Assembly (NCBI RefSeq): GCF_021568795.1
Contig: NZ_JAKGUE010000007.1
Location: forward strand, 43,386 to 107,385
Direction: 5' to 3'
Source of the DNA: Dethiosulfovibrio faecalis
Lineage (GTDB): Bacteria > Synergistota > Synergistia > Synergistales > Dethiosulfovibrionaceae
DNA length: 64,000 nucleotides
The notes below the pieces were generated by a model, which ran no database searches, was not told the origin of the DNA, and saw nothing but the letters and a program-made list of their open reading frames with translations. Positions 40,660-49,263 of this stretch are shown here, in pieces. Each line of letters opens with the position of its first letter. Position 1 is the stretch's first letter. Position numbers and translations under genes: made by a program.

Positions 40660-43600
40660 ATGAGTAAAAAGACCGTTGTCGGACTTTCGTTAGCTGTTCT
40701 CGTAGTCGCGGCCGGATTTTTGCTGGCCGTGACCGACCTCGGTACGGGGGTCGTCAAGAGCCAGGCTACTAAGATACTCTCTCAGACTCTGGAGGCTAAG
40801 GTCTCCATGGGAGAGGTCTCGGGCAACCCGGTTAAGGGATACGATATTCGAAACTTGGATATCGTGAAGGACGGGGAGTACTCTTTAAAGGTCCCGTCCA
40901 TAGAGATCAAAACCAACCTCATGGGTATCTTGGGAAAGGGGGCCCTGGTCAGGCGTCTGTCCCTGGTCGGAGTGGATACCGATCCGGACGAGATTCAGGC
41001 CTTGGTTGACGGTCTTCCGAAGTCGGAGGGAAGCGAGCCCTCTTCCATCCCCGTGGAGATAGTCGAGCTCAGGGACTCGTCCTTGGCTCTGCCAGGAGGT
41101 AACCTAGAGATATCCCTGCTATCCGCCGCCTTAAACCAGGGAGAGCTTCTGAACTTAGGGTTGAAGCTCGATCTGTCCTATTTGGGACTTCCTGTGAAGG
41201 GCGATATCTCCGCTCTATACGGAGGTTCGATGGCCGTAGTCGAATCCGCCAGGCTGTCGGTCGGTTCCGGCACAGTGTCGGTAAAGGGCGATCTGCTGCC
41301 CGAACTGACCGCCGAAGGAACCGTCGACGGGCTTAAGCTGGAGGAGCTGGCCAAGCTGTGGCCCCCTCTGGCAGAAGGAGGCATGGAGGGCTCGGCTTCC
41401 CTTACCGTAAAGGCCGGGGGCTCTTTGGCCGCTCCCGTTCTCTCTGGAACCATGGGTTTCGAAGGCAAGCTGGCCTCCGTCCCGGTCACGAATTTAAAGG
41501 GCAACTGGAGCTATCAGGATATGTCTATGGAGGTCTCGTCTTTGAAGGCGGCAGTGGCGGGGGTCCCCCTTTCGGGAGGTCTCTCCGCCCTTTTCGGACC
41601 TGGCAAGCCCAAGGTGGCGCTTAAGCTGGACGCGTCCGACGCCGATCTTGGCAAACTCAGAGGGACTTATTCCCAGATCCCCAAGGAGGTCTCCGGGGTG
41701 ATCGATTCCGTAGCGGTGGACCTCAGCGGCCCGGTGGACGGGCTGAAGGGTACCGTCAAGGCTCGGGCCGAGAGCCTTTCCCTTTGGGGTCAGACCCTTT
41801 CTCAGAGTTGGATCTCGGTGGTAATGGATCCCAAAGGGGTGGCCAAACTGTCGTCAAAGACGGTTCTTCAGGGACAGCCAGCCTATCTCGAGGGCACAGT
41901 TTCCTTCATGGACGACTCCCCTCAGGTCGACCTGCTTCTGAAGGCCAGAAAGGTCTCCACCGAGTTGGTGGCGGCCCTCACCGGTGCGGATATCCCGGTG
42001 GAAGGGGATCTGGACCTGGACGTTACGATCAAGGGGCCTTTGGCCGGACCCTCCATCAAGGGCAAGGTCAGCTCGCCCTCTCTGTCCGGCTTCGGTCAGA
42101 ACATAGGGCAGCCGTCGGTCAACTTCGCCCTGAAGGGCTCCGACCTGGAGATCCCCTCCGCCAAGGCCGAGTGGTTCGGAGCTCCTATCACCGCTTCCGG
42201 CCTGGTCTCGATCGGAGGCAAGTCGCCTAAGCTTTCCATGAAGGGGAAGCTGGGCGGTCTGGACCTCGCCAAGGTGGCTGCCGGGTTCGATCTGCCCAGC
42301 GGCCTTCTGTCCGGATTGGTCGACGGTTCGTTGAATCTCGACGGTCCTCTGGACGGCCTAGGGGTGGACCTGGCCCTGTCTTCGGGAAAACTTTCCCTGG
42401 CTGGGCTTCCCGTGGAGAAGGTCGACCTGGGCCTTACCGGCGATTCGTCGGCCCTCAAGGTATCCAGAGGATCGGCGATGGTTTCCGGCGGCTCCGTGGA
42501 GGCGTCGGGCTCGATATCCCTGGTGGACGGTCCCGTCCTGGACCTGGCTCTGGAGGGCTCGAAGATAATGTTGGAGAAGTCAGTCGAGCTGCCTCTCCAG
42601 GCCGCCGTTTCCGGCACGATAAGGGCAAAGGGTCCCGCCGCCTCTCCTGAGGTCTCCATGGCTCTGTCCAGTCCCAAGGTCGTGGCCTGGGGGGTCGGAG
42701 TCGACGGAGTGTCGGCCTCTCTGACCTACAAAGACGGTATGGTGGACCTCAAGGAGGCGGTTGCCTCTGTGGGAGGACGCCCTCTGTCGTTAAAGGGAAA
42801 GATGGACGCCTCGGGATCGGTGCCCAAGGGTAGCTTCGAGCTCTCCGGGCCGGACCTGGACCTCTCCAAGGCTACCAAGGATATAGTGGACGCCGATGCC
42901 TACGGAATAGGTGGCAAGCTTTCCGTGGCCTTCAAGGGAACCTTCGAGGGAGAGACGGGCAGCGGATCGGGATACGTCAAGTCTCCTCCCTTCACGGTTA
43001 TGAACATAGCGATCAAGAACCTGAACTGTCCTCTGAAACTGTCTGGGACAAAGCTGGATGCCCCCGAGGGCACGGCCGATCTGTACGGAGGAAAGGTCGT
43101 CAGCTCTGCGTGGATCGATTTCGGAACGATGAAGTTTTCCAAGAAGGTCTCCCTGTCCGGAACCGACGTGGCCCCCCTAATAAAGGACTTCGCCGGAACC
43201 AAGGGAACGGTGACGGGAACGGCCAAGGCTAAATTTTCCGCATCAGGCGTTCTAAGTCCCTTCGCCATGAAGGGAGAGGGGACCCTTGACCTCGGCGGCG
43301 GCAGGCTGACAGGCTTCCCGATCGCCGATATGGCGGCGTCCCTCTACGGTTCCGACGGCATCTCCTACGCCAAGGGACACGGTGATTTCCGGATGGTGGA
43401 CATGGTGCTCCACCTGGACAAGGGAACCCTGGTCACCGCCAGAGAGGGTGACCCGATATATAGGACCATGGCTGTGATAGGAACGGTCGGTCCGGATAAG
43501 AAGCTGAACCTGTCCTGCTCCGGAGAGGTCAACGTCAAGCTCCTCAACGCGGCTGTGGGAGCCGGTCTCGGTGGTCTGGCCGGGGGCGGAGTCGGAACCC

Positions 43601-43932
43601 TGGCGGCGGTTGTAGGAGGGGTCTTAGGCGGAGCCCAGCAGGGTATCGTCAAGGACGATTTCAGGGATATCTCCTTCCGGGTCGCGGGCACCATGGACTC
43701 GTCGTCCGTCAAGGATCTCAAGATAGGTCCCTCCAAGATAGCTCCGGAGAAGACCGAAGCCGCTCCGGCGGAGGAGATAGTTCCCTCGGTTCCTAAGGAT
43801 GTCGTCTCCGGCGTCTCCGAGGACGTTCAGGAACCCGCTCAGCCCAAGAAGCTGGAGGACCAGCTGAAGGAGGCCGTCGAGGAAGAGGCGGGGAAGCTCC
43901 TTCAGGGTATCCTGGGAGGCGGCAAGGACTGA
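40660..43932 (+). CDS. AsmA-like repeat protein (predicted envelope lipid-transfer family)
   Basis: 1090 aa. One N-terminal TM anchor (VVGLSLAVLVVAAGFLLAV) is followed by a very long region of beta-strand repeats. An N-terminal Mdm10/AsmA-like start (VSMGEVSGNPVKGYDIRNLD) and recurrent patterns such as LDLSGPVDGLKGTVKA and LNLDGPLDGLGVDLAL are visible. A glycine-rich hydrophobic stretch (AAVGAGLGGLAGGGVGTLAA) lies near the C-terminus, before a charged Pro/Glu/Lys tail. AsmA, TamB and YhdP relatives form hydrophobic grooves linking inner and outer membranes for lipid traffic, so the protein supports a diderm envelope. The class is fairly sure; the role is inferred. AAGGAGGGTG precedes the ATG, and a terminator follows. 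Confidence 0.85.
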   Translation: MSKKTVVGLSLAVLVVAAGFLLAVTDLGTGVVKSQATKILSQTLEAKVSMGEVSGNPVKGYDIRNLDIVKDGEYSLKVPSIEIKTNLMGILGKGALVRRLSLVGVDTDPDEIQALVDGLPKSEGSEPSSIPVEIVELRDSSLALPGGNLEISLLSAALNQGELLNLGLKLDLSYLGLPVKGDISALYGGSMAVVESARLSVGSGTVSVKGDLLPELTAEGTVDGLKLEELAKLWPPLAEGGMEGSASLTVKAGGSLAAPVLSGTMGFEGKLASVPVTNLKGNWSYQDMSMEVSSLKAAVAGVPLSGGLSALFGPGKPKVALKLDASDADLGKLRGTYSQIPKEVSGVIDSVAVDLSGPVDGLKGTVKARAESLSLWGQTLSQSWISVVMDPKGVAKLSSKTVLQGQPAYLEGTVSFMDDSPQVDLLLKARKVSTELVAALTGADIPVEGDLDLDVTIKGPLAGPSIKGKVSSPSLSGFGQNIGQPSVNFALKGSDLEIPSAKAEWFGAPITASGLVSIGGKSPKLSMKGKLGGLDLAKVAAGFDLPSGLLSGLVDGSLNLDGPLDGLGVDLALSSGKLSLAGLPVEKVDLGLTGDSSALKVSRGSAMVSGGSVEASGSISLVDGPVLDLALEGSKIMLEKSVELPLQAAVSGTIRAKGPAASPEVSMALSSPKVVAWGVGVDGVSASLTYKDGMVDLKEAVASVGGRPLSLKGKMDASGSVPKGSFELSGPDLDLSKATKDIVDADAYGIGGKLSVAFKGTFEGETGSGSGYVKSPPFTVMNIAIKNLNCPLKLSGTKLDAPEGTADLYGGKVVSSAWIDFGTMKFSKKVSLSGTDVAPLIKDFAGTKGTVTGTAKAKFSASGVLSPFAMKGEGTLDLGGGRLTGFPIADMAASLYGSDGISYAKGHGDFRMVDMVLHLDKGTLVTAREGDPIYRTMAVIGTVGPDKKLNLSCSGEVNVKLLNAAVGAGLGGLAGGGVGTLAAVVGGVLGGAQQGIVKDDFRDISFRVAGTMDSSSVKDLKIGPSKIAPEKTEAAPAEEIVPSVPKDVVSGVSEDVQEPAQPKKLEDQLKEAVEEEAGKLLQGILGGGKD

Positions 43933-43962
43933 CGTCTTTCCGGTGTCTTCGATCTTTAGAGG

Positions 43963-43995
43963 GGGGAGAGAGGGATTGTGCCTCTCTCCCCTTTT
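43963..43995 (+). terminator. Terminator of the AsmA-like gene
   Basis: GGGGAGAGAGG, loop GATTGTG, CCTCTCTCCCC and TTTT: a perfect 11-bp stem. Confidence 0.93.
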
Positions 43996-44052
43996 CCTTA
44001 GAGGTGTATAATTTCATCACCGCGACATATTTAAACCATTGGGGTGAAGACC

Positions 44053-45174
44053 ATGGACAGATCGGATCTTAGAAATTGCCGAAGGATCGTTGTAAAGGTG
44101 GGAACGAGCACGGTCACCCATCCGACGGGGAAACTCAACCTCCTTCGGATGGAGCGTCTGGCAAGAGCCCTTTCGGACCTGCACAACCAGGGCAAGGACG
44201 TGATTTTGATAAGCTCCGGTGCCGTAGGAGCCGGGGTGGGCAGGATGGGTCTCAGGGAGCGACCGTCGACCCTTCCCATGAAACAGGCTCTGGCGGCGGT
44301 CGGTCAGGCATCTTTGATGCAGATGTACGAGAAGTTCTTCGGGGAGTACGGTCAGAACGTGGGACAGGTCCTTCTGACCAGGGACGCCTTCGACGATAGA
44401 CATAGATATCTTAACGTCAGGAACACCCTGTGCGGGCTTCTGGAGCTGGGAGTCGTGCCGATAATAAACGAAAACGATACCGTGGCTGTCGACGAGATCA
44501 AGTTCGGAGACAACGATACCCTGTCCGCCCTGGTCGCGGTGGCGGTCCAGGCCGATCTGCTGATAATACTGTCCGATATAGACGGCCTGTACGACCGTAA
44601 CCCGAAGGAGCATCCGGACGCCACCAGACTGTCGGTGGTGGCCGATATCTCCGACGAGATCAGGGCCAACTCTACCGGGAGGGGGTCAAGCTTCGCCAGC
44701 GGAGGGATGTACACCAAGCTGGCCGCTGCGGACATAGTCCTTCCGGCGGGGATACCGATGGTGATAGCCAGCGGGGGAGAGGACAGGATCACCCGGAGAA
44801 TCCTGGAGGGCGAGGAACTCGGCACTCTGTTCGTGCCCTATCAGACCGGCAGACACGCCAGGAAACAGTGGATCACATCAGGGGCGAGACCTCAGGGGGT
44901 TCTCGTCATAGACGACGGTGCCGTAGAAGCGCTTACAGAGGGAGGCGGAAGTCTTCTGCCCTCGGGTGTAATAGCGGTCAGAGGCGAGTTCTCCAGAGGA
45001 CAGATCGTCTCCATTCAGGAGATCAAGGGAGACGAGATAGCCCGAGGGCTCTCCAACTACGACAGCTCGGAGATACTGGCTATATTGGGGCATCAGAGCG
45101 AGGAGATCGCCGATCTTCTGGGAGACAAGGACTTCGACGAGGTGGTCCACAGGGACAATCTCGCCGTTTTATGA
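44053..45174 (+). CDS. proB: Glutamate 5-kinase
   Basis: About 373 aa. Phosphorylates glutamate in proline synthesis. The amino acid kinase domain shows IVVKVGTSTVTHPTG, ISSGAVGAGVGRMGL, NENDTVAVDEIKFGDNDTLSA, LLIILSDIDGLYDRNP and SFASGGMYTKLAAA. A C-terminal PUA domain follows (from about residue 275), as in the full-length type. ATG 44053 has GGGGTG seven bases upstream; GTG 44044 is in frame. It forms an operon with proA and ddl. Notably, this organism makes proline and also reduces it. Confidence 0.96.
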   Translation: MDRSDLRNCRRIVVKVGTSTVTHPTGKLNLLRMERLARALSDLHNQGKDVILISSGAVGAGVGRMGLRERPSTLPMKQALAAVGQASLMQMYEKFFGEYGQNVGQVLLTRDAFDDRHRYLNVRNTLCGLLELGVVPIINENDTVAVDEIKFGDNDTLSALVAVAVQADLLIILSDIDGLYDRNPKEHPDATRLSVVADISDEIRANSTGRGSSFASGGMYTKLAAADIVLPAGIPMVIASGGEDRITRRILEGEELGTLFVPYQTGRHARKQWITSGARPQGVLVIDDGAVEALTEGGGSLLPSGVIAVRGEFSRGQIVSIQEIKGDEIARGLSNYDSSEILAILGHQSEEIADLLGDKDFDEVVHRDNLAVL

Positions 45175-45200
45175 TCGTATTATTTTTGGGGGTATGAAAA

Positions 45201-46445
45201 GTGGAAGAAAAGCTTAGATTGATGGGGCTCTCCGCTCGGGAGGCGGCCAGAAACCTTGCCTTGATGGGGAGGAAAGATAAGGACCGAGCCCTGAGGGAGA
45301 TGGCCTCGTCGATACGTTCCCATCGGGATTCCATCATGGAGGCCAACGGCTTGGATCTGGAGGAGGGCCGGAAGACCGGTCTGTCCGAGCCTCTTCTGGA
45401 GCGGCTGACCCTGGACTACAAGAGGATAGAGGCTATGGCGTCGGGGCTCGAGCAGATAGCGGCGCTGCCGGATCCGATAGGGGCCGGTCTGGGCAGCTGT
45501 ATAAGCGAGGACGGCCTGGAGATATCCAGGGTCAGGGTTCCTCTCGGGGTGATAGGGATGATATACGAGTCCCGTCCCAACGTTACCGCCGACGCGGCGG
45601 GACTCTGCCTCAAGTCGGGAAACGCTGTGATACTGAGAGGCGGCAGGGAGGCGTATCACTCCAACGGTGCCATCGCCGACGCGATAGGAAAGGCCCTTGC
45701 GAAGGTCGATTTTCCTGCCGGAGCGGTTCAGCTGCTGGACGACCCCGGCAGGGAGGCCACCCAGGCTCTCATGGGTTTGGAGTCTCTGGACGTTCTCATA
45801 CCGAGAGGCGGAAAGGGGCTGAAGGCCGCGGTCAGAAAGCACGCCACTGTTCCGGTGATAATGACAGGCATGGGACTCTGCCATCTCTACGTGGATAGCT
45901 CGGCCGACGTGGACATGGCCGTCAGGATCGCCGTAAACGCCAAGGCTCAGAGACCCTCGGTCTGTAACAGCATAGAGACCCTTCTGGTCCATTCCGACGT
46001 GGCGTCCCGATTCCTGCCCCCTCTTGTAAAGGCGATGGAGGAAGCTGGCGTGGAGCTTAGGGGCGACGAGAGGGTCAGGAATATCGTGCCGATGAAGTCC
46101 GCCGTAGAGGAGGACTGGGACACCGAATATCTGGCTCTGATCCTTTCGATCGGGATGGTCGACTCCCTGGACGAGGCTATGGATCATATCCACCTTCACG
46201 GATCGGGACACAGCGAGGCCATAGTCACCAGAGATTACGGCAGCTCCAGGCGGTTCCTGGACGGAGTGGACGCCGCGGCGGTCTACGTCAACGCCTCCAC
46301 CAGGTTTACCGACGGGGCGGTCTTCGGTCTGGGGGCCGAGATGGGTATAAGCACCCAGAAACTTCACGCCAGGGGACCTATGGGGATAGAACAGCTCACC
46401 ACGATCAAATTCCGGGTCTCCGGATCGGGTCAGATAAGGTCCTAG
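45201..46445 (+). CDS. proA: Gamma-glutamyl phosphate reductase
   Basis: 414 aa NADPH-dependent aldehyde dehydrogenase-fold enzyme, reducing glutamyl-5-phosphate to the semialdehyde after ProB. Signatures: VPLGVIGMIYESRPNVTADA, SGNAVILRGGREA, GGKGLKAAVRKHATVPVIMTG, the catalytic cysteine in RPSVCNSIETLLVH (C255), and RFTDGAVFGLGAEMGIST. It begins at GTG 45201 with a GGGGGTATGAAAA site, 26 bp after proB. Confidence 0.97.
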   Translation: MEEKLRLMGLSAREAARNLALMGRKDKDRALREMASSIRSHRDSIMEANGLDLEEGRKTGLSEPLLERLTLDYKRIEAMASGLEQIAALPDPIGAGLGSCISEDGLEISRVRVPLGVIGMIYESRPNVTADAAGLCLKSGNAVILRGGREAYHSNGAIADAIGKALAKVDFPAGAVQLLDDPGREATQALMGLESLDVLIPRGGKGLKAAVRKHATVPVIMTGMGLCHLYVDSSADVDMAVRIAVNAKAQRPSVCNSIETLLVHSDVASRFLPPLVKAMEEAGVELRGDERVRNIVPMKSAVEEDWDTEYLALILSIGMVDSLDEAMDHIHLHGSGHSEAIVTRDYGSSRRFLDGVDAAAVYVNASTRFTDGAVFGLGAEMGISTQKLHARGPMGIEQLTTIKFRVSGSGQIRS

Positions 46446-46454
46446 GAAGGTTCT

Positions 46455-47381
46455 ATGAGGATATCGGTTTTATGCGGAGGGGACTCTCCGGAGAGGGAAG
46501 TCTCCCTGGACAGCGGCAAGGCGGTAGCCGAGGGTTTGAAGGCCAAGGGCCATTCGGTCGAGCTGGTGGATCTGCCGTCTCCTGAGGCCCTGTTCTCCTT
46601 CCTGGCCGGTGATCGTCCCGACCTGTGTTTCGTGGCCCTTCACGGAGGATGGGGCGAGGACGGCAGGCTTCAGGCGGTGTTGGATATGGCGGGGGTTCCC
46701 TATACCGGTTCGGGGCCGTCTGGCTGTGCCGTTGCGATGGACAAGACCCTCTCCAAAGGGGCTTTCGCGGCGGCGGGGCTCGACGTCCCCTGGGGCGTGG
46801 CGGTCCATCCCGGCGAGGGAGCCTCTCCTGTGGAGGCTCTCTCCAGATGGGGGACCCTGGTGGTGAAGCCCTGTTGCGGAGGCAGTACCGTGGCGACCTA
46901 CATAGTCTCCGAGGAGGACGAACTGAGGAAGGCCCTTCGGTCCGCGTGGAATCTAGAGAACAGGGCTCTGGTGGAGGCCTATGTGGCCGGCAGGGAGCTT
47001 ACCGTGACGGTGATGGAGGAAAGAGGGATTCCCAGGGCCTTCCCGATAGTGGAGATCCTTCCCGACGGGGATTTCTATGATTACAGATCCAAGTACGGCG
47101 GGGGCAGTCGTTACGTCTCTCCGGCGATTCTGGACCCGTCGGTGGTGGACGTGGTTTCCCGGTTCGCCGAGATAGCCCACAGGGTATCGGGGTGTTCCAT
47201 CTACTCCAGGGTGGACATAAGACTGGACGGTAAAAATCGTCCTTTCGTGTTGGAGGTAAACACCGTTCCCGGTATGACCTCCAACAGTTTGGTTCCCAAG
47301 GCGGCCAGAGCGGGTGGATTCTCCTTTCCCGACCTGCTGGATCACATAGTGGAGGAGTCCATGGCGTCTTTTTCCCGTTGA
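46455..47381 (+). CDS. ddl: D-alanine--D-alanine ligase
   Basis: 308 aa ATP-grasp enzyme of peptidoglycan synthesis. Signatures: LCGGDSPEREVSLDSG, VALHGGWGEDGRLQAVLDMA, PYTGSGPSGCAVAMDK, LVVKPCCGGSTVATYIV (GST where GSS is more common), RELTVTVMEERG, and the metal-binding ILEVNTVPGMT-type end (FVLEVNTVPGMTSNSLVPK). It lies 9 bp after proA, so proline and cell-wall synthesis share a transcript, probably only for convenience. A very strong terminator follows. Confidence 0.95.
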   Translation: MRISVLCGGDSPEREVSLDSGKAVAEGLKAKGHSVELVDLPSPEALFSFLAGDRPDLCFVALHGGWGEDGRLQAVLDMAGVPYTGSGPSGCAVAMDKTLSKGAFAAAGLDVPWGVAVHPGEGASPVEALSRWGTLVVKPCCGGSTVATYIVSEEDELRKALRSAWNLENRALVEAYVAGRELTVTVMEERGIPRAFPIVEILPDGDFYDYRSKYGGGSRYVSPAILDPSVVDVVSRFAEIAHRVSGCSIYSRVDIRLDGKNRPFVLEVNTVPGMTSNSLVPKAARAGGFSFPDLLDHIVEESMASFSR

Positions 47382-47397
47382 ATCGGAATATCTCGTT

Positions 47398-47444
47398 AAC
47401 GACAGGGGGGGCTTGCGAAACGCAAGCGCCCCCCCTGTCGTTTT
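47398..47444 (+). terminator. Terminator of proB-proA-ddl
   Basis: A long hairpin: ACGACAGGGGGGG at 47399-47411 pairs with CCCCCCCTGTCGT at 47429-47441, with an upper CTTGCG/CGCAAG stem around an AAA loop, then TTTT. Confidence 0.95.
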
Positions 47445-47445
47445 G

Positions 47446-47473
47446 TTGTATATGACGATCGATATGATATACT
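47446..47473 (+). promoter_or_regulatory. Possible promoter of the downstream GNAT gene
   Basis: TTGTAT (47446-47451), 16 bp, TATACT (47468-47473), within CGATATGATATACTTG. The leader to the GNAT gene would be about 235 nt; I see no coding sequence in it. Confidence 0.4.
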
Positions 47474-47665
47474 TGTATCGGAGTTTAGCTTGTTTCCGCT
47501 CGATTGTTGCCACAACCTCCTTTTTCCTCGGGCTTTTATCTGTTAGTGATTTCTATCTCGTCTTTTTTCTACCTTCGAAAGTAAATCGAGTTTGCCCGAA
47601 ATCGGCTGTTTTCCCTTTCGGAAGCGGGAGGTCTAGGCGTCTTCGTTGTATTGAAGATTGAAAAT

Positions 47666-47688
47666 TAAAAAAGCCCCGTCCTGCGGGG
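47666..47688 (-). terminator. Minus-strand terminator-like hairpin
   Basis: Read on the minus strand: CCCCG, loop, CGGGG, C, then TTTTTT. It sits just before the ribosome site of the GNAT gene and could stop leftward antisense transcription; on + it is only a leader hairpin. Confidence 0.5.
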
Positions 47689-47714
47689 ATCACATCTCAG
47701 AGGAGGGATGTCTC

Positions 47715-48476
47715 ATGCTGTCCGACAGAGACAGAAAGCTTCTTTATCTTCACCGTCACGGTAGCTCCTTGCCGATACCTGCTAGGCTATGCCGTCTGGG
47801 CATGGAGGATTACGACGAGATTATGGCCTTGAACTCCAGGGTATACAGGGAGGTCGGCGACGAAGATATATATGCCTCGGAGAACTCCATAGAGAGAAAC
47901 CTCTCAGGAGAGGGGTTTGCCCTCGGGGTCAAGGCAGGTGGCCTTTTGGTGGCATTGTGCGTCTTTTCCTGGGTCTTGGAGGATATGTTCAAGGTGGTGG
48001 AGGGGACGTATCTGGACAGCTGGAGCCTGGAGCAGTTCGCCATGAGGGATATAGTCGTGGTGGACAGGGATTTCCGTGGAAACGGGCTGCACCGGATGCT
48101 TATATCCGCATCGGGGTCTTTCATCCCATCCAGCAGGCGTTACGTCATCTCCACCGTCTCTCCCAGAAACTGGGCTAGCCTGAAGAACGTACTGGCCGAG
48201 GGATACTACGTCGTTTCCTGTAAGAAACTTTACGGAGGACACACCAGGTTCATCACCTGGCAGGATCTGGACGATCCGATGGTGATAGCCAGACCCCTTC
48301 ACCTGAGGATTCCGTCGGGAGAGGTTGAGCATCATCGCAGGGTTCTCGCCATGGGGGCTGTTGGTTACGAACTGGACAGGGCCGGACCGGACGTCGTTCT
48401 CCGTTACGGCAAGGGGGTAAGGCGATCCATGATGATCTCCTCTATCCTGGGAGACGAGGACAGCCAGGTAAGCTAA
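47715..48476 (+). CDS. GNAT-family acetyltransferase-like protein
   Basis: 253 aa. The GNAT core runs from RLCRLGMEDYDEIMALN through LVALCVFSWVLED to IVVVDRDFRGNGLHRMLISA, where DFRGNGLHRML matches the acetyl-CoA R/Q-x-x-G-x-G/A loop. A second half contains STVSPRNWASLKNVLAEGY, the usual helix with asparagine. The target is unknown. ATG 47715 is supported by AGAGGAGGGATG; an upstream extension to 47658 has no such site. A bidirectional terminator separates it from the convergent membrane protein gene. Confidence 0.82.
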   Translation: MLSDRDRKLLYLHRHGSSLPIPARLCRLGMEDYDEIMALNSRVYREVGDEDIYASENSIERNLSGEGFALGVKAGGLLVALCVFSWVLEDMFKVVEGTYLDSWSLEQFAMRDIVVVDRDFRGNGLHRMLISASGSFIPSSRRYVISTVSPRNWASLKNVLAEGYYVVSCKKLYGGHTRFITWQDLDDPMVIARPLHLRIPSGEVEHHRRVLAMGAVGYELDRAGPDVVLRYGKGVRRSMMISSILGDEDSQVS

Positions 48477-48483
48477 AAAAAAT

Positions 48484-48516
48484 CGGAGACCGAATCCAAT
48501 CGGTCTCCGTTTTTTT
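48484..48516. terminator. Bidirectional terminator between convergent genes
   Basis: CGGAGACCG (48484-48492) and CGGTCTCCG (48501-48509), with TTTTTTT after it and AAAAAAAA before it, so it can end transcripts from both sides. Confidence 0.95.
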
Positions 48517-48521
48517 CTTTT

Positions 48522-49043
48522 TTAGGGAAGTCTTAGGTTGCTGATGATTTCCCTGATGAGCTGATCTCTGGCTACCAGGGTCTCCCTAAGGAGCTGGTCG
48601 GTGGATTTGTAAAGGGTCTTCATATCCTCGACTGCCTCTACGGCACCGGTGTTGGCCTTGGCGATAACGTCGAGGCGGCTCTCGATGTTCTCGAAGGTGG
48701 CCTTTACCTCGGCAAACTGGGCTTCCATCGCCTTGGCGGACTCCATCACGGCGGCCTGGGAGGCTATGGCATCCTGTCTGGCGGCCGCAGTCTGATCCTC
48801 AAGACGATCGAGCCTGAGCATTATCCCGGAGAAAAGACCCAGGAAGACCACTACTACGAAAATAAGAAGGCCGTATTTCTTTACCTTGCTCTCGCTCTTC
48901 CCCTCGCAGGAGTCGTAGTCGGAGTCGCAGCAGCAGCTGTCGAAATTCTGCTCCTCTTCCTCTGTGACGAACTCGTCCGCCTGGACGTCCATCTCGTCTT
49001 GCTCCTCTGCCTTGTTTGCCTTGATGTTGTCGTCTTCGTACAT
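48522..49043 (-). CDS. Single-pass membrane protein with Cys-rich acidic N-terminus and coiled coil
   Basis: 173 aa. Residues 1-55 are very acidic and hold five cysteines in a short span (DSCCCDSDYDSCEGK includes four of them). Then come a basic stop (KVKKYG) and one TM helix (LLIFVVVVFLGLFSGIML). The remaining 100 residues look like a long coiled coil (LDRLEDQTAAARQDAIASQA onward). No family recognised. The cysteine/aspartate cluster could bind metal, and the coiled coil probably lies in the periplasm if the N-terminus is inside. Good AAAGGAGATGGG site before the start. Confidence 0.72.
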   Translation of the reverse strand: MYEDDNIKANKAEEQDEMDVQADEFVTEEEEQNFDSCCCDSDYDSCEGKSESKVKKYGLLIFVVVVFLGLFSGIMLRLDRLEDQTAAARQDAIASQAAVMESAKAMEAQFAEVKATFENIESRLDVIAKANTGAVEAVEDMKTLYKSTDQLLRETLVARDQLIREIISNLRLP

Positions 49044-49263
49044 TATCCCATCTCCTTTTGCTGTCCGGCGGACAAACGCCGGAGATTTTTCTCCTGTCTG
49101 CCCATCGCTATCGACTTATGTCGAAAATAATAGCATAAATCCGGCTTCGAAGTCTTCCCTGAAAAGCATTATAGCAGGTTCCTCTTCACGATGTGACCCC
49201 GTTGACTTTCAGGTCACAAAAACCATACCATGAAACAGTAGAGTAGGGAAAGGAGGGAAGGTC

